NCBI GenBank assembly: GCA_030636065.1 | Contig: DAOVXR010000068.1 | Coordinates: 1 to 7,936 of the forward strand | Source: Sedimentisphaerales bacterium | GTDB lineage: Bacteria > Planctomycetota > Phycisphaerae > Sedimentisphaerales > SM23-30 | Direction: 5' to 3' | DNA: 7,936 bases | Part shown: piece after piece, positions 5,871-7,936 of the stretch | Position numbering within the stretch: position 1 is the first letter of the stretch | Layout of the letters: each line of letters starts with the position of its first letter | Program-made: the position numbers and the translations under genes | Notes under the pieces: generated by a model | Database searches by the model: none | What the model saw: the letters and a program-made list of their open reading frames with translations, nothing else | Told to the model about the DNA's origin: nothing

Positions 5871-7664
5871 CTATCGCCAATCTGAGCGATTCTGCCACTG
5901 CTCGGCCATTTCGTCAAAGTCGTATTTGTCGATCAGGCCGTCGCAATTAATATCCACTGGCAGGTCCGGCTTGGCCGATAGACCATTGTCGTTTTTAAAT
6001 GACCACCAGGCCTTGATTAGTTGCAGCAGGTCCTGCGCATCGACTATTCCATCGACATTCAGATCGCCGGAGAATAGGTCCCCCTGCCAGCCTTTCTCTT
6101 CACACCTATAGGCCAGGCCATAAGTTTCCCAGAGCTTACCCGTATTATCCGGCAAAGCGCTACTGACAGGGTCATCCGCTACACTAACCATAAGGGCTAT
6201 TTTCTGTCTGCGGGGAGAGTGATAATATATATGTTGCAGGTTATCAATTTCACTGTAAGAATATTCCAGCCTTTCGAGGAACCAGCCCTGATCATCTACA
6301 GACCATAATTCCAGGCTCAGCGTATTTAGCGGCAGGGCGGAGAAGATACCCTCCTGGTGATAATGACGGAACCAGCACAACGTACCTGTAAAGTATTCAT
6401 CTGCTTCCAGCGGCTCCGGCAGGTAGTATATTTTTACCGAGTTCGGATCATTCGGGTCGAGGCTTACCTCGCCAAGGTCCCACCCGACATTAGCATAATC
6501 ACTACTGTTGGGATCGCAGTTTATGGGAACGCTGTCATAGCGTCCATTAGCCAAATGACGGTATGAATTCCAGGCGTTGACCAGCCCTGCTCCCTGTCGA
6601 TAATCCAGCGGTACCGCGTAATCGTCTTCAGGATCGGACGTGCCTTTGTGCCAACCGGTGAGTTTGACAGCCCCGTTAAGCAACAGTGCTTTTATGACAC
6701 GAGGGTCATCGGCCTGGTCGATTTTCAGTTGACGGGCCGCGTCGATCAGCAGCGCCGCGACTCCGGCAACCTGTGGAGCGGCAAAACTGCTGTACCCTGC
6801 CGCGCCGCGTCCGCAAATGTATGCATCGCGGGAATGACTGCCGGGTCCGAGACACAGCCCCGGAGCGATAAGGTCGGGTTTACATCTGCCGTCGTCGGTT
6901 GGGCCGCAACTGCTGTATTTAGTGGTCGGAGGCCCTACGTATTGGAGCGACTGTGGAAACTCTCCGAGGCTGCCGGCAGCGGCCACGCTGATGACGTTGT
7001 ATCCCCAGGATGGTTTGCAGATGGAAGCGAACTCTTTCGGGCCGTTACCGCTGGCGGCTGTGGCCACCAGTCCTTCGCGTTCGACCATCGCGTCAATACC
7101 CCGCTGCCACCATAAGGTAATCTCATCGTCGGCATCGGTACCCCAACTCATACTGATCACGTCATTATCAAACGATACCCGTTTTCCGGCCAGTACCCGC
7201 TTATAAATAAACCAGTTCGTCTCAAAGATGTCCACCTCTGCATCCGGAACGATTCCGCGATATTCGAAAAGCCCCAAATCTTTATAGGAGGCCAAAGTAT
7301 CGTAACCAAAAAGGATACCCGCAATTCGAGAAGCGTGTTCGGATTTTTGTACGGGACGATGTGGGTTCTTATAGCAATACAAACCGCGCCAATCGGTGTT
7401 CATTAGCGCCCAGTGTTCGAAATCAGGAAGAAAGGCGTATGCGGTGGGGTCTTCTTCGCTCGGCTGGCTCAACTCGACCAGGGCGATGTTGACCGTGCTG
7501 CCGTCGAAATCCGGCTGGGAATCGTGCAATTCCCATACCCCGATAGGTCCCAGACACTGCGGCTGAGAAGCTCGCTCCGGAGACCAACCCGCTGTCAGGC
7601 TCATCGGAACCATCAAGACTAATACAACCGGCAGCGATAAAAAGCGGAACGTGTTTTTTAGCAT
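5871..7664 (-). CDS. Secreted subtilisin-like (S8 family) serine peptidase with C-terminal type I dockerin
   Basis: Exported peptidase of 597 residues. The signal peptide (1-25) ends near SLTA. The S8 domain spans about 55-365. His110 lies in SEHASRIAGILFG. SMSWG (171-175) is a conserved strand. Asn207 in ATAASGN is the oxyanion-hole residue. Ser293 in YSSFAAPQVAGVAALL is the nucleophile. The site where the family has its catalytic Asp (usually V-I-D-T-G) reads ALVELSQ, with Glu64, so either Glu substitutes or another acid such as Asp72 serves. Several cysteines (37, 97, 216, 253, 261, 271, 284) suggest disulfides. Residues about 385-515 form a beta-rich C-terminal domain (including GTLCWFRH). 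Two dockerin calcium loops follow: D534-N536-D538-D542-D545 and D571-N573-D575-D579-D582. Such tails mediate attachment to cohesin modules and are common on secreted planctomycete proteins. A strong promoter lies upstream. Target substrate unknown. Confidence 0.93.
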   Translation of the reverse strand: MLKNTFRFLSLPVVLVLMVPMSLTAGWSPERASQPQCLGPIGVWELHDSQPDFDGSTVNIALVELSQPSEEDPTAYAFLPDFEHWALMNTDWRGLYCYKNPHRPVQKSEHASRIAGILFGYDTLASYKDLGLFEYRGIVPDAEVDIFETNWFIYKRVLAGKRVSFDNDVISMSWGTDADDEITLWWQRGIDAMVEREGLVATAASGNGPKEFASICKPSWGYNVISVAAAGSLGEFPQSLQYVGPPTTKYSSCGPTDDGRCKPDLIAPGLCLGPGSHSRDAYICGRGAAGYSSFAAPQVAGVAALLIDAARQLKIDQADDPRVIKALLLNGAVKLTGWHKGTSDPEDDYAVPLDYRQGAGLVNAWNSYRHLANGRYDSVPINCDPNSSDYANVGWDLGEVSLDPNDPNSVKIYYLPEPLEADEYFTGTLCWFRHYHQEGIFSALPLNTLSLELWSVDDQGWFLERLEYSYSEIDNLQHIYYHSPRRQKIALMVSVADDPVSSALPDNTGKLWETYGLAYRCEEKGWQGDLFSGDLNVDGIVDAQDLLQLIKAWWSFKNDNGLSAKPDLPVDINCDGLIDKYDFDEMAEQWQNRSDWR

Positions 7665-7727
7665 CCGTTCAAATCCATTGTAATAAGACGCTCGTCAGGA
7701 CATTTCAGCCAACTCAACCCTTAACGT

Positions 7728-7756
7728 ATTATAACAGCAGCCACTTACATAAGCAA
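7728..7756 (-). promoter_or_regulatory. Strong sigma70-type promoter of the peptidase gene
   Basis: On the minus strand a perfect -10 box TATAAT (7728-7733) with an extended TGT element is preceded, at exactly 17 nt, by TTGCTT (7751-7756, 3 of 6 to TTGACA). The start of transcription would lie near 7721, giving a leader of about 57 nt before the ATG at 7664. Confidence 0.65.
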
Positions 7757-7781
7757 CAGTAATTTTCCCGTTTGAATTTAA

Positions 7782-7936
7782 GGCCGTGATTGGCCGTACT
7801 CGAGCCTGGCGATCCGTAACGGTCTGGAAAAGGAAGGACTTGTAATCGACAAAGGCCCTGCCAAACTGCCCGTCAATTGGAACAGGCTGGTAAATATTTT
7901 GCCGAATGAGACGATTGATGCAAGTATAAAAAATTG
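7782..7936 (+). CDS. Open frame running off the window, possible gene fragment
   Basis: After a TAA at 7779-7781 the plus strand stays open for 51 codons to the edge. The translation contains SSLAIRNGLEKEGLVIDKG and then LPVNWNRLVNILPNET, which reads like real protein; 'R-x-x-L-E-K-E-G-L-V' is a common end of a winged-helix recognition helix and turn, so a DNA-binding domain is possible. No ATG, GTG or TTG start is in frame, and no Shine-Dalgarno is seen. It might be the remnant of a gene whose beginning was lost or frameshifted. Two minus-strand frames here are also open, which lowers confidence. Confidence 0.25.

Noticed and set aside
5854..6111. Plus-strand frame of 85 codons at the peptidase 3' end
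   Set aside because: Antisense to the two dockerin calcium loops, which are clear on the minus strand.
6648..7115. Plus-strand frame of 155 codons
   Set aside because: Antisense to the S8 domain, where the minus-strand frame carries the conserved peptidase motifs.

Overview
The window looks like a chromosomal stretch of a Gram-negative-type bacterium with many lipoproteins. A secreted S8-family peptidase carrying a C-terminal type I dockerin pair, plus the DP/DPN-rich style of its C-terminal half, points to Planctomycetota (perhaps Phycisphaerae). That assignment is inference from protein style only. Every confident gene lies on the minus strand, so the order of transcription is right to left.

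Layout from right to left. At the far right (7782-7936) an open plus-strand frame with no visible start runs off the window and may be a gene fragment. A strong sigma70-type promoter (7728-7756) then drives the secreted peptidase gene (5871-7664). A 490-base gene-free stretch follows. It holds two sets of octanucleotide tandem repeats, GTGA-rich low-complexity DNA, short GC-rich hairpins, and at its left end a promoter and leader for the next genes. Five consecutive genes (1375-5381) form a likely operon, all with N-terminal export signals and most with clear lipoboxes: a 220-aa lipoprotein, a 200-aa lipoprotein coupled to it by an ATGA overlap, a 495-aa ankyrin-repeat lipoprotein, a 228-aa lipoprotein, and a 135-aa small lipoprotein. 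After another 360-base gene-free stretch with promoter, operator-like dyads and an intrinsic-terminator-like hairpin comes gap (1-1010), encoding NAD-dependent glyceraldehyde-3-phosphate dehydrogenase, cut by the window edge only a few residues before its expected end.

The most interesting region is the five-lipoprotein cluster. By eye it is more AT-rich than gap and the peptidase gene on either side. It combines an extracytoplasmic ankyrin array with four small lipoproteins that I cannot assign to a characterised function, and it carries a 30-bp sequence duplicated in front of the first and the third gene. It may encode an envelope-associated lipoprotein complex, but no biochemical role can be read from the sequence. 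The peptidase and gap appear unrelated to it functionally.
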